This document shows, one piece after another, positions 24,185 through 31,793 of a stretch of DNA of 34,048 nt. The notes beneath the pieces are model-generated. The model made no database searches and had not been told where the DNA came from. It saw only the letters and a program-made list of their open reading frames with translations. Made by a program: the position numbers and the translations under genes. The stretch lies in contig JAOPWP010000076.1 in NCBI GenBank assembly GCA_025965615.1, forward strand, positions 1 to 34,048. The letters run 5' to 3'. The DNA comes from Frankiales bacterium (GTDB lineage: Bacteria; Actinomycetota; Actinomycetes; Mycobacteriales; SCTD01). Numbering within the stretch: position 1 is the stretch's first letter; every line of letters begins with the position of its first letter.

Positions 24185-25609
24185 GTGTCCGCTCCCACGC
24201 CCCGCGCCGACGGGGAGCACACCCGTCGTCTGGCGCAGTGGGTGTCGGATGTGGACATCGCCCAGCTGCCGGCCGGCGTCGTCGCCAGCTACTCGTCGCT
24301 GCTGCTCGACACGCTGTCCTGTGCCCTCGCCGGCAGTGGCACCGACCTGGGCGACCAGCTCGCGACCGTGGCCACGGCGCTCGGTCCCGGTTCGTGCACG
24401 CTGGTCGGCCGAACGGCCACCGCCTCGCCACTGGGCGCGGCGCTGTACAACGGCGGCGTCAGCCACAGCCTGAACTGGAGCTCGCTCGGGCCCGGCACCG
24501 CGCACATCGGAGCGGTCCTGCTCGGCGGCGTGCTCGCCGCGGTCGAGCAGCAGCCGGCGGTCAGCGGTGCCCGGCTGCTCGCGGCCCTGGTGGCCGCCGG
24601 TGAGACGACCACCCGTCTGAGCGAGGCGGTGGCGGCCACCCCCGAGGGCCCGCGGCTCAAGCACCGCTGGCTGCTCGGACAGCTGCTCGGCTACGTGGGC
24701 GTCGCCGCCGGCTGCGCCCGCCTGCTCGAGCTCGACGCCGACCGCACGCACTCGGCGATCGGGCTGGCCGTGATGCAGGCCTCGGGCACCATGGAGGTGC
24801 TGCGCCTGGGTGACGTGCCGGCCAAGAGTGCCTACGCCGCCTTCCCCAACGCCGCCGGCCTGACCGCCGCGCTGCTCGCGCAGGCCGGCGTCGACGCCGG
24901 ATTCCAGGCGCTGGAGGGTGAGCACGGACTGTTCGGCCTGCAGCTGGGCATCGCGCCACCGGCCGCCAGCTGGTTCGACTCGACCGAGATCCACTCCGCC
25001 GCAGCGCATATCAAGCGCTGGCCGGTGAGCATCAACGTCGAGCGCTTCCTGGCCGCGGCAGCCCAGGACGGCCTCGCGGGTGTGGCGGCCGCCCGCCCGG
25101 TGGCGTCGGTGCTGGTGACCACCGGCGAGGCCGACCGGCCCTGGCTGGAGCCGGCGGCGGCGCGGCAGCGACCGGCCAACCCTTCCTCTGCGGCCAACAG
25201 CATCTCCTTCTCGCTGGCCGGCCTGCTCGTGCACGGTGACGTGCCCGCCGGCCGGCCGGGCGAGGCCCGACTGGCTGACGAGGCGGTGCGCGCGCTGGCC
25301 GCGTGCACCACGCACGTCATCGCCCCCGACAGCCGCCGGCTCCTGACCGTCCGCTTCACCGATGGCCAGGAGCGCACCGTCGAGGTCGCCGACGATCCCG
25401 GCAGCGCAGCCAGCGGCCCCGACGCCGTCCGGGACAAGCTCCGGCGCTGCGCGGCGCTGGCGGCCCAGGCCCCCTCGGCCCAGGCCGTCGACGAGCTCGT
25501 CGACGGCGTGCGCACTCTGCCCGACCTGGCCGACGTCCGACCCCTGCTCGCCCTCGTCCGGGGCACGTCCCCGGGCCACAACCGCCTCCAGGAGGAGTCC
25601 CACCGATGA
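24185..25609 (+). CDS. MmgE/PrpD family protein with altered active-site motif
   Basis: The 474-residue protein has the length and helical N-domain of the MmgE/PrpD family (2-methylcitrate dehydratase, cis-aconitate decarboxylase, iminodisuccinate epimerase). Recognisable blocks are DTLSCALAG, NGGVSHSLNW, ALVAAGETTTRLSEA and the QASG...AKSAYAAFPNAAGLTAALLAQ segment. The usual H-x2-DFDDT motif is replaced by HSLNWSSL. The key Asp position is Asn97, and the Thr four residues later is Leu101. His107, His160 and Lys214 can be aligned with the other active-site positions. The normal hydratase or decarboxylase chemistry may therefore be changed. The GTG start lies one base after the ferredoxin stop, and the end overlaps the Rieske alpha start (ATGA). 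Confidence 0.82.
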   Translation: MSAPTPRADGEHTRRLAQWVSDVDIAQLPAGVVASYSSLLLDTLSCALAGSGTDLGDQLATVATALGPGSCTLVGRTATASPLGAALYNGGVSHSLNWSSLGPGTAHIGAVLLGGVLAAVEQQPAVSGARLLAALVAAGETTTRLSEAVAATPEGPRLKHRWLLGQLLGYVGVAAGCARLLELDADRTHSAIGLAVMQASGTMEVLRLGDVPAKSAYAAFPNAAGLTAALLAQAGVDAGFQALEGEHGLFGLQLGIAPPAASWFDSTEIHSAAAHIKRWPVSINVERFLAAAAQDGLAGVAAARPVASVLVTTGEADRPWLEPAAARQRPANPSSAANSISFSLAGLLVHGDVPAGRPGEARLADEAVRALAACTTHVIAPDSRRLLTVRFTDGQERTVEVADDPGSAASGPDAVRDKLRRCAALAAQAPSAQAVDELVDGVRTLPDLADVRPLLALVRGTSPGHNRLQEESHR

Positions 25610-26922
25610 CCGACCAGCTCTCCCCACCTCCGGCCCCGCAGCAGCTCGACGGCCGGTGGGTCGACCAGGACCCGGCCGCCGACCGCTACCGCGTGCGCAC
25701 CAGCGCGTACTCCGATCCGGCCGTCTTCGACCTGGAGATGAGCCGCATCTTCGAGTCCACGTGGGTCTACGTCTGCCACGAGTCCGAGGTGGCCAAGGCC
25801 GGGGACTTCAAGAGCACCTGGCTCGGTCGCCAGCCCATCATCGCCGCTCGCGACCGGACCGGCGCCATCAACATGATGCTCAACGTGTGCCGGCACCGCG
25901 GCAACGCGGTCTGCCGCACCGAGACGGGCAACACGGTCATCTTCCAGTGCCCGTACCACGGCTGGAGCTACGGCCTGGACGGCAAGCTCGCCGGCATCAC
26001 CGACCGCAACCGCTATCCCAGCGACCTGGCGAAGCAGATCGGCGGGCTCGTGCGGGTGCCGCGCGTGGAGTCCTACCGCGGCCTGGTCTTCGCCTCGCTC
26101 AACCCCGACGTGCCCGAGCTGCGCGAGCATCTCGGTCCGGTGCTGCCCTACATCGACCACTGGGCGGACGGCTCGATCGGCGCCGAGTACGTCGCGCGCA
26201 CGCCGCACAAGTTCGCCTACCCGGGCAACTGGAAGTTCCAGGCCGAGAACAGCCTCGACGGCTACCACGGCCGGTTCGTCCACGAGTCGGGGTTCGCGGC
26301 GCTGGCCCACGAGCCGGGCGGCACCGAGGTGGCGGCGGACAAGCACGAGTTCATGGCGTTCGACAGCAAGGCCGGCCTGACCCGCGGCATCCCCGGCGGG
26401 CACGGCACCCTGGAGAGCCCGGGCAGCGGCCTGAACCGCCAGATCGGCGTGGCCAAGGTCTCCGACCGCTCCTTCGACGACTACCACGCCGCGCTCAGCG
26501 AGGCCTACGGCGCCGAGCGGGCCCTGTCCCTGCTCGGCTCGCGGCACGTGCTCGTCTTCCCGAACCTGGTGCTGATGGACCTCAACATCCGGACCATCAC
26601 CCCGATCTCGGTGGACCGCACGCTGGTGCACTCGTTCTTCGCCGAGGCGCAGGGCGTGCCGGCGCACGTCAACAACGAGCGGCTGCACGACCTGCAGGTG
26701 CGCCTGGGAACGACCGGGTTCGTCGGCCTGGACGACCTGGAGATGTTCGGCGGAAACCAGACCGGCGTCCACGCCCGCGGGATGGAGTGGATCGAGCTCA
26801 GCCGCGGCCTGCCCACCGAGCAGGTCAACGAGGCCGGCGAGCACATCGGCGCGGCCTCCGACGAGACCCCGTTCCGGGCCTTCTGGACACAGTGGGCCGC
26901 CCTTCTCGAGAGCGAGGTCTGA
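25606..26922 (+). CDS. Rieske ring-hydroxylating oxygenase, alpha subunit
   Basis: The 438-residue catalytic subunit carries the Rieske [2Fe-2S] site as CRH (Cys95, His97) and CPYH (Cys115, His118). The mononuclear iron site follows at ENSLDGYHGRFVH (Asp218, His221, His226), with a later acidic ligand near GLDDLEMF (Asp376/377). All expected metal ligands are present, so the protein should be active. The family adds O2 to aromatic rings, usually giving cis-dihydrodiols or removing a substituent. Beta subunit, ferredoxin and reductase genes are adjacent, giving a four-component system. The start ATG overlaps the MmgE/PrpD stop. The substrate-pocket sequence does not let me name the aromatic compound. 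Confidence 0.93.
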   Translation: MTDQLSPPPAPQQLDGRWVDQDPAADRYRVRTSAYSDPAVFDLEMSRIFESTWVYVCHESEVAKAGDFKSTWLGRQPIIAARDRTGAINMMLNVCRHRGNAVCRTETGNTVIFQCPYHGWSYGLDGKLAGITDRNRYPSDLAKQIGGLVRVPRVESYRGLVFASLNPDVPELREHLGPVLPYIDHWADGSIGAEYVARTPHKFAYPGNWKFQAENSLDGYHGRFVHESGFAALAHEPGGTEVAADKHEFMAFDSKAGLTRGIPGGHGTLESPGSGLNRQIGVAKVSDRSFDDYHAALSEAYGAERALSLLGSRHVLVFPNLVLMDLNIRTITPISVDRTLVHSFFAEAQGVPAHVNNERLHDLQVRLGTTGFVGLDDLEMFGGNQTGVHARGMEWIELSRGLPTEQVNEAGEHIGAASDETPFRAFWTQWAALLESEV

Positions 26923-26924
26923 GC

Positions 26925-27434
26925 ATGCTGAGCACGGCGCTGGATCCCACCTACGCGCAGGTCGCCACGCTGCTGCACCGCGAGGCCCGGCTGCTCGACA
27001 ACCTCGAGCTCGACCAGTGGCTGGAGCTGTTCCTGCCCCACGGCGTGTACTGCTCCCCGCTCGGGGCGGCCTGCGTCGACGGCGAGCCGGTCATCCTGCT
27101 CGACGACGACCGGCTGCGGCGGCAGCGCGTGTTCCGGCTGCTGCAGACGCCGGCCTATGCGCAGCGCCCGGCTTCGCGCACCGTGCGTCAGGTGAGCAAC
27201 GTCGAGGTCGAGCTGCAGGCCGACGGGCAGGTCGCCGTCGAGTGCGTCGTGGTCATCCACGAGGTGCGGGTCGGCGACGAGCGGCAGTACGGGCTCGGCA
27301 CGCTCCGGGTCCTGCCGACGCGCACCCGCTACCTGCTGTCCCCGGGCCCGGACGGCGCCCTGCTCATCGCGCGCAAGGAGGTGGTCCTGCTGATGCGGGA
27401 GGCACCTCTGGAGAACCTGTCCATCCTGCTCTAG
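26925..27434 (+). CDS. Rieske ring-hydroxylating oxygenase, beta subunit
   Basis: The 169-residue small subunit has the NTF2/SnoaL-like cone fold. Characteristic parts are the N-terminal helix (LLHREARLLDNLELDQWLELFLPHGVYCSP), the middle DDDRLRRQRVFRLLQTPAYAQRPASRTVRQVSNVEV and the closing strand LLIARKEVVLL. The sequence R-x3-R...SR-x-x-R-x-VSNV is conserved in beta subunits. It stabilises the alpha3beta3 hexamer and has no cofactor. The ATG starts two bases after the alpha stop. After its stop a perfect 8-bp hairpin precedes the reductase gene. Confidence 0.9.
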   Translation: MLSTALDPTYAQVATLLHREARLLDNLELDQWLELFLPHGVYCSPLGAACVDGEPVILLDDDRLRRQRVFRLLQTPAYAQRPASRTVRQVSNVEVELQADGQVAVECVVVIHEVRVGDERQYGLGTLRVLPTRTRYLLSPGPDGALLIARKEVVLLMREAPLENLSILL

Positions 27435-27456
27435 GCGTCCGCCGCAGGCTGTCCGA

Positions 27457-27476
27457 CGGCCACGACGACGTGGCCG
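27457..27476 (+). promoter_or_regulatory. Perfect stem-loop upstream of ferredoxin reductase gene
   Basis: CGGCCACG-acga-CGTGGCCG is an 8-bp stem with a 4-base loop. It sits 5 bases before the GAGGAAGG ribosome site of the reductase gene. It may be a weak terminator, an mRNA processing or stability element that lowers downstream expression, or a protein operator. Confidence 0.45.
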
Positions 27477-27493
27477 CGATCGAGGAAGGCAAC

Positions 27494-28729
27494 ATGGCGA
27501 CATCGAGCGGACGAACAGTCGTCGTCGGCGCTTCCCTGGCCGGGGTGCGGGCGGCCGAGGAGCTGCGACGGCAGGGCTACGACGGGGACCTGGTCCTGGT
27601 CGGTGCGGAGCGGCAGTATCCGCCGACGGACCGGCCTCCGCTGTCGAAGGAGCTGCTGTCCGGCGCCTTCACCGTGGAGCAGGCGCAACTGCGGGTGCGG
27701 CCCTTCGAGGTGACAGCACTGCTGGGCCGGGTCGCGACCCGGCTCGATCTGCAGGCGCGTGCGGTCGAGCTGGACGACGAGTCGCTCGTCCCGTTCGACG
27801 ACCTGGTCATCGCGACGGGGACGACGCCCCGTCTGTTGCCGGTGAGCGAGAACACCGGCGGCATCCACGTTCTGCGCACGGCGGAGGACTGCCTCGCCAT
27901 CCGCGCCCTGCTGCCCGCGGTCCGGCGAGTGGTGGTGGTCGGCGCCGGTTTCGTCGGATGCGAGGTGGCCTCGACCCTGCGCTCGCTCGGCGTGCAGGTG
28001 TCGCTCGTCGAGCCGATGGACACCCCGCTCAAGCGCGCGTTCGGGGCCGGTGCCGGCACCCTGGTGGCCGACCTGCACCGGCGCAACGGCGTGGACCTGC
28101 GGCTGGGTGTGTCCGTCACCGGCGTCGTGGAGGAGCACGGGTCCGCCGGTGGCCCCACCGTCCGGGCGATCAGGCTCTCGGACGGCACCGAGCTCGAGTG
28201 CCAGCTGCTCGTGGTCGCCATCGGCGTCGTGCCGTCCACCGACTGGCTCGAAGGATCGGGCCTGCTGCTGGGCGACGGGGTCGTGTGCGACATGACCTGC
28301 ACCGCACTGGATCTCGACGGCGTGCCGGTGCCCGGCGTGGTCGCGGCCGGGGACGTGGCGCGCTGGCACCACCCGGTCTACCAGCGCACGGTCCGCGTCG
28401 AGCACTGGACCAACGCGATGGAGCAGGGCCGGCACGCCGCCCGGACGCTGCGCGCCGGGCCCGGCGGCGGCGAGCCCTACGCGGCGGTGCCGTTCTTCTG
28501 GTCCAACCAGTACGAGCACCTGATCCAGTTCGTCGGCCTGCCCGGGCCCGAGGAGACCGAGGTGCAGGCGCCCGACGGCTCCCGGGTGCTCACCTACGCC
28601 GAGCAGGGGCGGCTCACCGGCGCCTTCGTCGTGGACGGCGCCCGGCTGGTCCGGAGCTACCGTGAGCAGATCCTGGCTGCCAACGCCGACCGCCCCGCCA
28701 CCGCAGCGGCCGCGCCGACCCGTGCCTGA
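27494..28729 (+). CDS. NAD(P)H-dependent ferredoxin reductase (glutathione-reductase type FAD protein)
   Basis: The 411-residue flavoprotein has two Rossmann motifs: VVVGASLAGVRAAEEL near residue 9 for FAD, and VVVVGAGFVGCEVASTL near residue 146 for NAD(P)H. FAD motifs also appear at FDDLVIATGTTPR and GVVAAGDVARW, followed by the C-terminal reductase domain with PFFWSNQYEHLIQFVG. This group includes BphA4/PuxA-type reductases that feed ferredoxins of Rieske oxygenases and P450s. ERQYPPTDRPPLSKELL is typical of the group. The ATG at 27494 follows GAGGAAGG closely. The end overlaps the hydrolase start by 8 bases. Confidence 0.92.
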   Translation: MATSSGRTVVVGASLAGVRAAEELRRQGYDGDLVLVGAERQYPPTDRPPLSKELLSGAFTVEQAQLRVRPFEVTALLGRVATRLDLQARAVELDDESLVPFDDLVIATGTTPRLLPVSENTGGIHVLRTAEDCLAIRALLPAVRRVVVVGAGFVGCEVASTLRSLGVQVSLVEPMDTPLKRAFGAGAGTLVADLHRRNGVDLRLGVSVTGVVEEHGSAGGPTVRAIRLSDGTELECQLLVVAIGVVPSTDWLEGSGLLLGDGVVCDMTCTALDLDGVPVPGVVAAGDVARWHHPVYQRTVRVEHWTNAMEQGRHAARTLRAGPGGGEPYAAVPFFWSNQYEHLIQFVGLPGPEETEVQAPDGSRVLTYAEQGRLTGAFVVDGARLVRSYREQILAANADRPATAAAAPTRA

Positions 28730-29579
28730 CGCGGACCGGCCGCCGGCCGCGTCGCTGGTCCGGACAGCCGACGGTCACGGCTATTCGGTGCGCGCGGTCG
28801 GCGAGGGCCGGCCCGCGATCTTCCTTCACGGGGGCGGCCCGGGCTGCACGGCCGAGTCCGACTTCGGCGCCACCGCGCGGCTGCTCGCACCTCATCGGCG
28901 CTGCCTGCTGGTCGACATGCTGCAGTACGGCGCGTCGGACAAGTGTGCGGTCACCGGCCCCCGCTGGTCGTTCCACGCCGCGAGCCTGGCGGGCCTGCTC
29001 GACGCGCTCGGGTTGGACGACGCCGACCTCGTCTGCGGGTCCTGGGGCGGGTCGGCCGCGCTGGCACTGGCGGCGGCCTTTCCGTCGCGGGTGCGTTCGC
29101 TCGTGGTGACCGGCAGCATGCCGCTGCTCGCGGGGCCGGTGCCGGCCGCCGCGGCAGGGCTCGCCAACCGGGTGCGCGAAAACTACTACGGTGGAACCGG
29201 TCCGACGCTGGCCAAGATGCGGGACCTGCTGGCCGAGGTGGAGTGGGCCGACGCCTCGCGGCTGCCGGCCGAGACCGTCCGGCTGCGCCACGAGCAGAGC
29301 CTGGACGCCAGCGAGGTCGCGCTGACAACCGGTGCCGGCACCCCTCGCGGCGAGCCGGAGGACCTGGGCGAGCAGCTGACGCGGCTCACCGCGCCGGTGC
29401 TGTATCTGTGGGGTTCCTCCGACGTCTTCGTGCCGCCGCACTATGCACTCGAGCTCACCGGCAGGACGCCGGGAGCCTCCCTGCACGTCATGGCCGGCAC
29501 GGCGCACCACCCCTACGAGGAGCGTCCGGCCGCCTTTGCGGCCATCGCCTCGGCGTTTCTGGACAGCGCCTCGGCCTAG
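28722..29579 (+). CDS. Alpha/beta hydrolase (meta-cleavage product hydrolase or iminopeptidase-like)
   Basis: The 285-residue protein has the alpha/beta hydrolase fold. FLHGGGPGCTA (residues 34-43) gives the oxyanion loop, as in meta-cleavage hydrolases such as XylF/BphD. The nucleophile is Ser107 in CGSWGGS. The acid is Asp234 in WGSSDVFVP, and the catalytic His is in GTAHHPYEE (262/263). The complete triad argues for an active enzyme. The substrate is probably a ring-fission acid, an ester or an amide in the same pathway. The GTG start lies inside the reductase stop region (8-base overlap). It could process the product of the extradiol enzyme encoded downstream, but a second hydrolase competes for that job. 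Confidence 0.83.
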   Translation: MPDADRPPAASLVRTADGHGYSVRAVGEGRPAIFLHGGGPGCTAESDFGATARLLAPHRRCLLVDMLQYGASDKCAVTGPRWSFHAASLAGLLDALGLDDADLVCGSWGGSAALALAAAFPSRVRSLVVTGSMPLLAGPVPAAAAGLANRVRENYYGGTGPTLAKMRDLLAEVEWADASRLPAETVRLRHEQSLDASEVALTTGAGTPRGEPEDLGEQLTRLTAPVLYLWGSSDVFVPPHYALELTGRTPGASLHVMAGTAHHPYEERPAAFAAIASAFLDSASA

Positions 29580-29706
29580 TGGCCTGCGCCGGCCGGCAAC
29601 GTCTTGCACATCACGTCCCGATCGTTGGAACAGCGCCACCCGCAAGCACTCGCGGTCCCAGAGACTGCGCCTGTCTGAAGATCCCCCCATCGAAGGGTTG
29701 GGCCAC
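29580..29706. other. Intergenic region before the binding-protein gene
   Basis: The 127-base gap between the hydrolase and the lipoprotein gene is larger than most gaps in the cluster. It begins with a GCCGGCCGGC self-complementary run. No convincing promoter pair, terminator or small gene was seen. A weak GAAGGG ribosome site lies before the next ATG. Confidence 0.4.
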
Positions 29707-30744
29707 ATGAAGGTGTTCGGCAAGCGGAACGAGAACGGCCGGAGGCGGCCCCGTCTGCACAGCCTGGTCGGTCTCGCGGCACTGGCGCTGGTCGCCACGG
29801 CATGCGGCTCGTCCGGCGATGACCAGGTCGCCCCGGCCTCCGGCAAGCCCGCGGCGCAGGCGCCCTACGCGCTGTCCTTCGGCGACATCAGCGGAGGCAC
29901 CGGCGACATCACCTGGGCCTACATCGAGAAGAACGCGTTGCAGGCCAAGTACGGCCTCGCGCTCGAACGCCGCGAGACCAGCGCCATTCCCACCCTCTAC
30001 AGCGACTTCGCGGCGAACCGGTACCCGGTCACGATCGGCAGCCCGGACGCGTTCGCCGCGCAGGCCGCCAAGGGCCTGCCGGTGCGCATGCTCAGCGTCA
30101 ACGGCAAGGATGCCGTCTTCCTGCTTGCCAAGAAGGACCTCAAGGTGCCGCAGGACCTGGCGGGCGCCACCATCGCCGGCGCGACGGCGGCCGGCTCCTT
30201 CAAGACGCTGGCTGCTGTCCTGGCCGACACGACCGGCCTGGACATCCAGAAGCAGTCCAAGATCGTCCCGGCGCAGAACAACATGCAGGCCATCACGCAG
30301 GTCATCGCCGGCAGCGCTGACGCCGCCGTCGCGTGGGAGGCCGATGTGTCGACCGCGCTGGCGAAGTACCCGGAGCTGAAGGTCATCTACTCCAACGTCG
30401 CGCAGTTCGAGGGCAAGTTCGGCGTCCCCAGCTTCACGACGTCGTACGCCTACCGCACCGACAGCAACATCCCGCAGGACAAGCTCCAGGCGTTCTTCGA
30501 GCTGTACCGCGAGGCGCAGACCAAGCTCCAGGAGGACCCGCAGATGGCGGACAAGCTTGCGCAGGAGGTGCTCAAGAGCGCGCCGGGCGTCTACGCGTCG
30601 GCGTTCGAGTCCGACCGCCTGGCCTTCGCGCCGGCGCTGGTGAAGGGCAAGGTGGCCGAGGCCCTCAAGAAGCAGATCTTGGTCTCCCAGAACTACGGGA
30701 TCGTGCCGACGTCCGTGCCGGACAGCTTCTACGGCACCGACTGA
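29707..30744 (+). CDS. ABC transporter substrate-binding lipoprotein, SsuA/TauA/NMT1 type
   Basis: The 345-residue protein starts with an Arg-rich head, a hydrophobic stretch (LVGLAALALVATAC) and a lipobox-like VATAC whose Cys is the lipid site. After a Ser/Gly linker the mature part begins ALSFGDISGGTG. Blocks such as YSDFAANRYPVTIGSPDAFAAQAAKGLPVRML, VPQDLAGATIAGATAAG and VIAGSADAAVAWEADVS are typical of the group that binds sulfonates, nitrate, thiamine precursors and aromatic acids. It should pair with the SsuC/SsuB-type genes at the cluster start, although these lie seven genes away. It could also serve an importer elsewhere. The stop is followed by a strong hairpin. Confidence 0.86.
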   Translation: MKVFGKRNENGRRRPRLHSLVGLAALALVATACGSSGDDQVAPASGKPAAQAPYALSFGDISGGTGDITWAYIEKNALQAKYGLALERRETSAIPTLYSDFAANRYPVTIGSPDAFAAQAAKGLPVRMLSVNGKDAVFLLAKKDLKVPQDLAGATIAGATAAGSFKTLAAVLADTTGLDIQKQSKIVPAQNNMQAITQVIAGSADAAVAWEADVSTALAKYPELKVIYSNVAQFEGKFGVPSFTTSYAYRTDSNIPQDKLQAFFELYREAQTKLQEDPQMADKLAQEVLKSAPGVYASAFESDRLAFAPALVKGKVAEALKKQILVSQNYGIVPTSVPDSFYGTD

Positions 30745-30751
30745 CAGAGCA

Positions 30752-30791
30752 GGCGCGTCCCGGGGCCGTAGAGGCTGTCCCGGGGCGCGCC
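30752..30791 (+). terminator. Strong hairpin (13-bp stem) after the binding-protein gene
   Basis: The left arm GGCGCGTCCCGGG (30752-30764) pairs with the right arm CCCGGGGCGCGCC (30779-30791). All 13 positions pair, with one G-U wobble in RNA, and the loop is 14 bases. No T-tract follows, the usual form for actinomycete intrinsic terminators or stabilisers. It would separate or attenuate the downstream extradiol genes from the upstream transcript. Confidence 0.6.
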
Positions 30792-30806
30792 GTATCCCTG
30801 CCGGCG

Positions 30807-30842
30807 ATGGCCATCTGGCGGAACGAGAGGACACAACTGTGA
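30807..30842 (+). CDS. Possible 11-codon leader peptide before the extradiol gene
   Basis: The frame MAIWRNERTQL starts at an ATG within the palindrome GATGGCCATC (30806-30815). Its TGA overlaps the GTG start of the extradiol dioxygenase gene (GTGA). Such an overlap would couple translation of the two frames. There is no good ribosome site for the leader, so this may be chance. Confidence 0.2.
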   Translation: MAIWRNERTQL

Positions 30843-31792
30843 GCACGGTCGTGCTGGGTGTCGGAGCTTCACACAGCACCCTGATGAACACGCACTGGCA
30901 CGAGGTCGCCGACGACGCCGGCGCGCTGCGCTTCCGCACCGGCCTGGAGCAGGCGCAGGAGCTGGTCGCGGCCAGCCGACCCGACGTGGTCGTGGTGCTC
31001 GGCTCGAACCACTTCCGCGGCATGTTCCTGGATCTCATGCCCGCCTGCACCGTCGGTGTCGGCGAGGTACTCGGCGCCGGTGAGGCCGGCACACCCGAGG
31101 GCAAGCTGCCGACCGACCCCGTGCTGGCGCGGCACGTCCTGACCCGGCTCGGCGAGGACTTCGACCCGGCTTTCTCGTTGCGCCTCACCGTGGACCACGG
31201 CATCACGCACAGCCTGCAGCACCTGGTTCCCGGGCTGGACGTGCCGGTCCTGCCGATCGTGTTCAACATGTTCGCCCCGCCGCTGCCCTCGCTGCGCCGC
31301 TGCCACGCGCTGGGCGAAGCACTCGGGCGCGCGCTGCGAGAGGACGGCGAGGACAAGCGCATCGTCGTCATCGCCTCCGGTGGTCTGTCGCACCGCCTGC
31401 CGTGGCCCAAGTGGTTCGACGCGCTGTCCGACGACGACCGCTTCCTGGTCGAGGCCTGGCTCAACGGCCGCCACTCCTGGAAGCAGTACGAGGTCCGCCG
31501 GCGCGAGATCGTGCGCGCCGCACAGGCCGATATCAACACCGACTTCGACCTCGCGTTCCTCGAGATGATCGAGCGCGGCGACGTCTGTGCGGCGCTGTCC
31601 TGGACGAGCGAGGACGTCGAGCAGCGTGCCGGCAACGGCGCCCAGGAGATCCGGGCCTGGCTGGCGATGGCCGCGGCCGTCGGGCCCTTCCAGGGCCGCA
31701 CGCTGGCCTACGCCGCTATCCCCCAGTGGCTGACCGGAATGGCCGTGTCCGTCCTTGAACCGCAGACCACCCCTGACCCCCCGAGAGGCTGA
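30839..31792 (+). CDS. Class III extradiol ring-cleavage dioxygenase, MhpB/LigB-like
   Basis: The 317-residue protein belongs to the LigB fold of Fe(II) extradiol dioxygenases and is closest in pattern to MhpB (2,3-dihydroxyphenylpropionate 1,2-dioxygenase). Likely iron ligands are His12 (GASHSTLM) and His58 (LGSNHFRG), plus a C-terminal Glu near FLEMIERG. The acid-base pair is Asp119-His120 (VDHG) and His185 (GGLSH), matching the essential Asp114/His115 and His179 of MhpB. The ending IPQWLTGM also matches MhpB. It should open a catechol-type ring by meta cleavage. The GTG start has GAGAGG at good spacing. The next gene begins one base after its stop. Confidence 0.9.
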   Translation: MSTVVLGVGASHSTLMNTHWHEVADDAGALRFRTGLEQAQELVAASRPDVVVVLGSNHFRGMFLDLMPACTVGVGEVLGAGEAGTPEGKLPTDPVLARHVLTRLGEDFDPAFSLRLTVDHGITHSLQHLVPGLDVPVLPIVFNMFAPPLPSLRRCHALGEALGRALREDGEDKRIVVIASGGLSHRLPWPKWFDALSDDDRFLVEAWLNGRHSWKQYEVRRREIVRAAQADINTDFDLAFLEMIERGDVCAALSWTSEDVEQRAGNGAQEIRAWLAMAAAVGPFQGRTLAYAAIPQWLTGMAVSVLEPQTTPDPPRG

Positions 31793-31793
31793 C

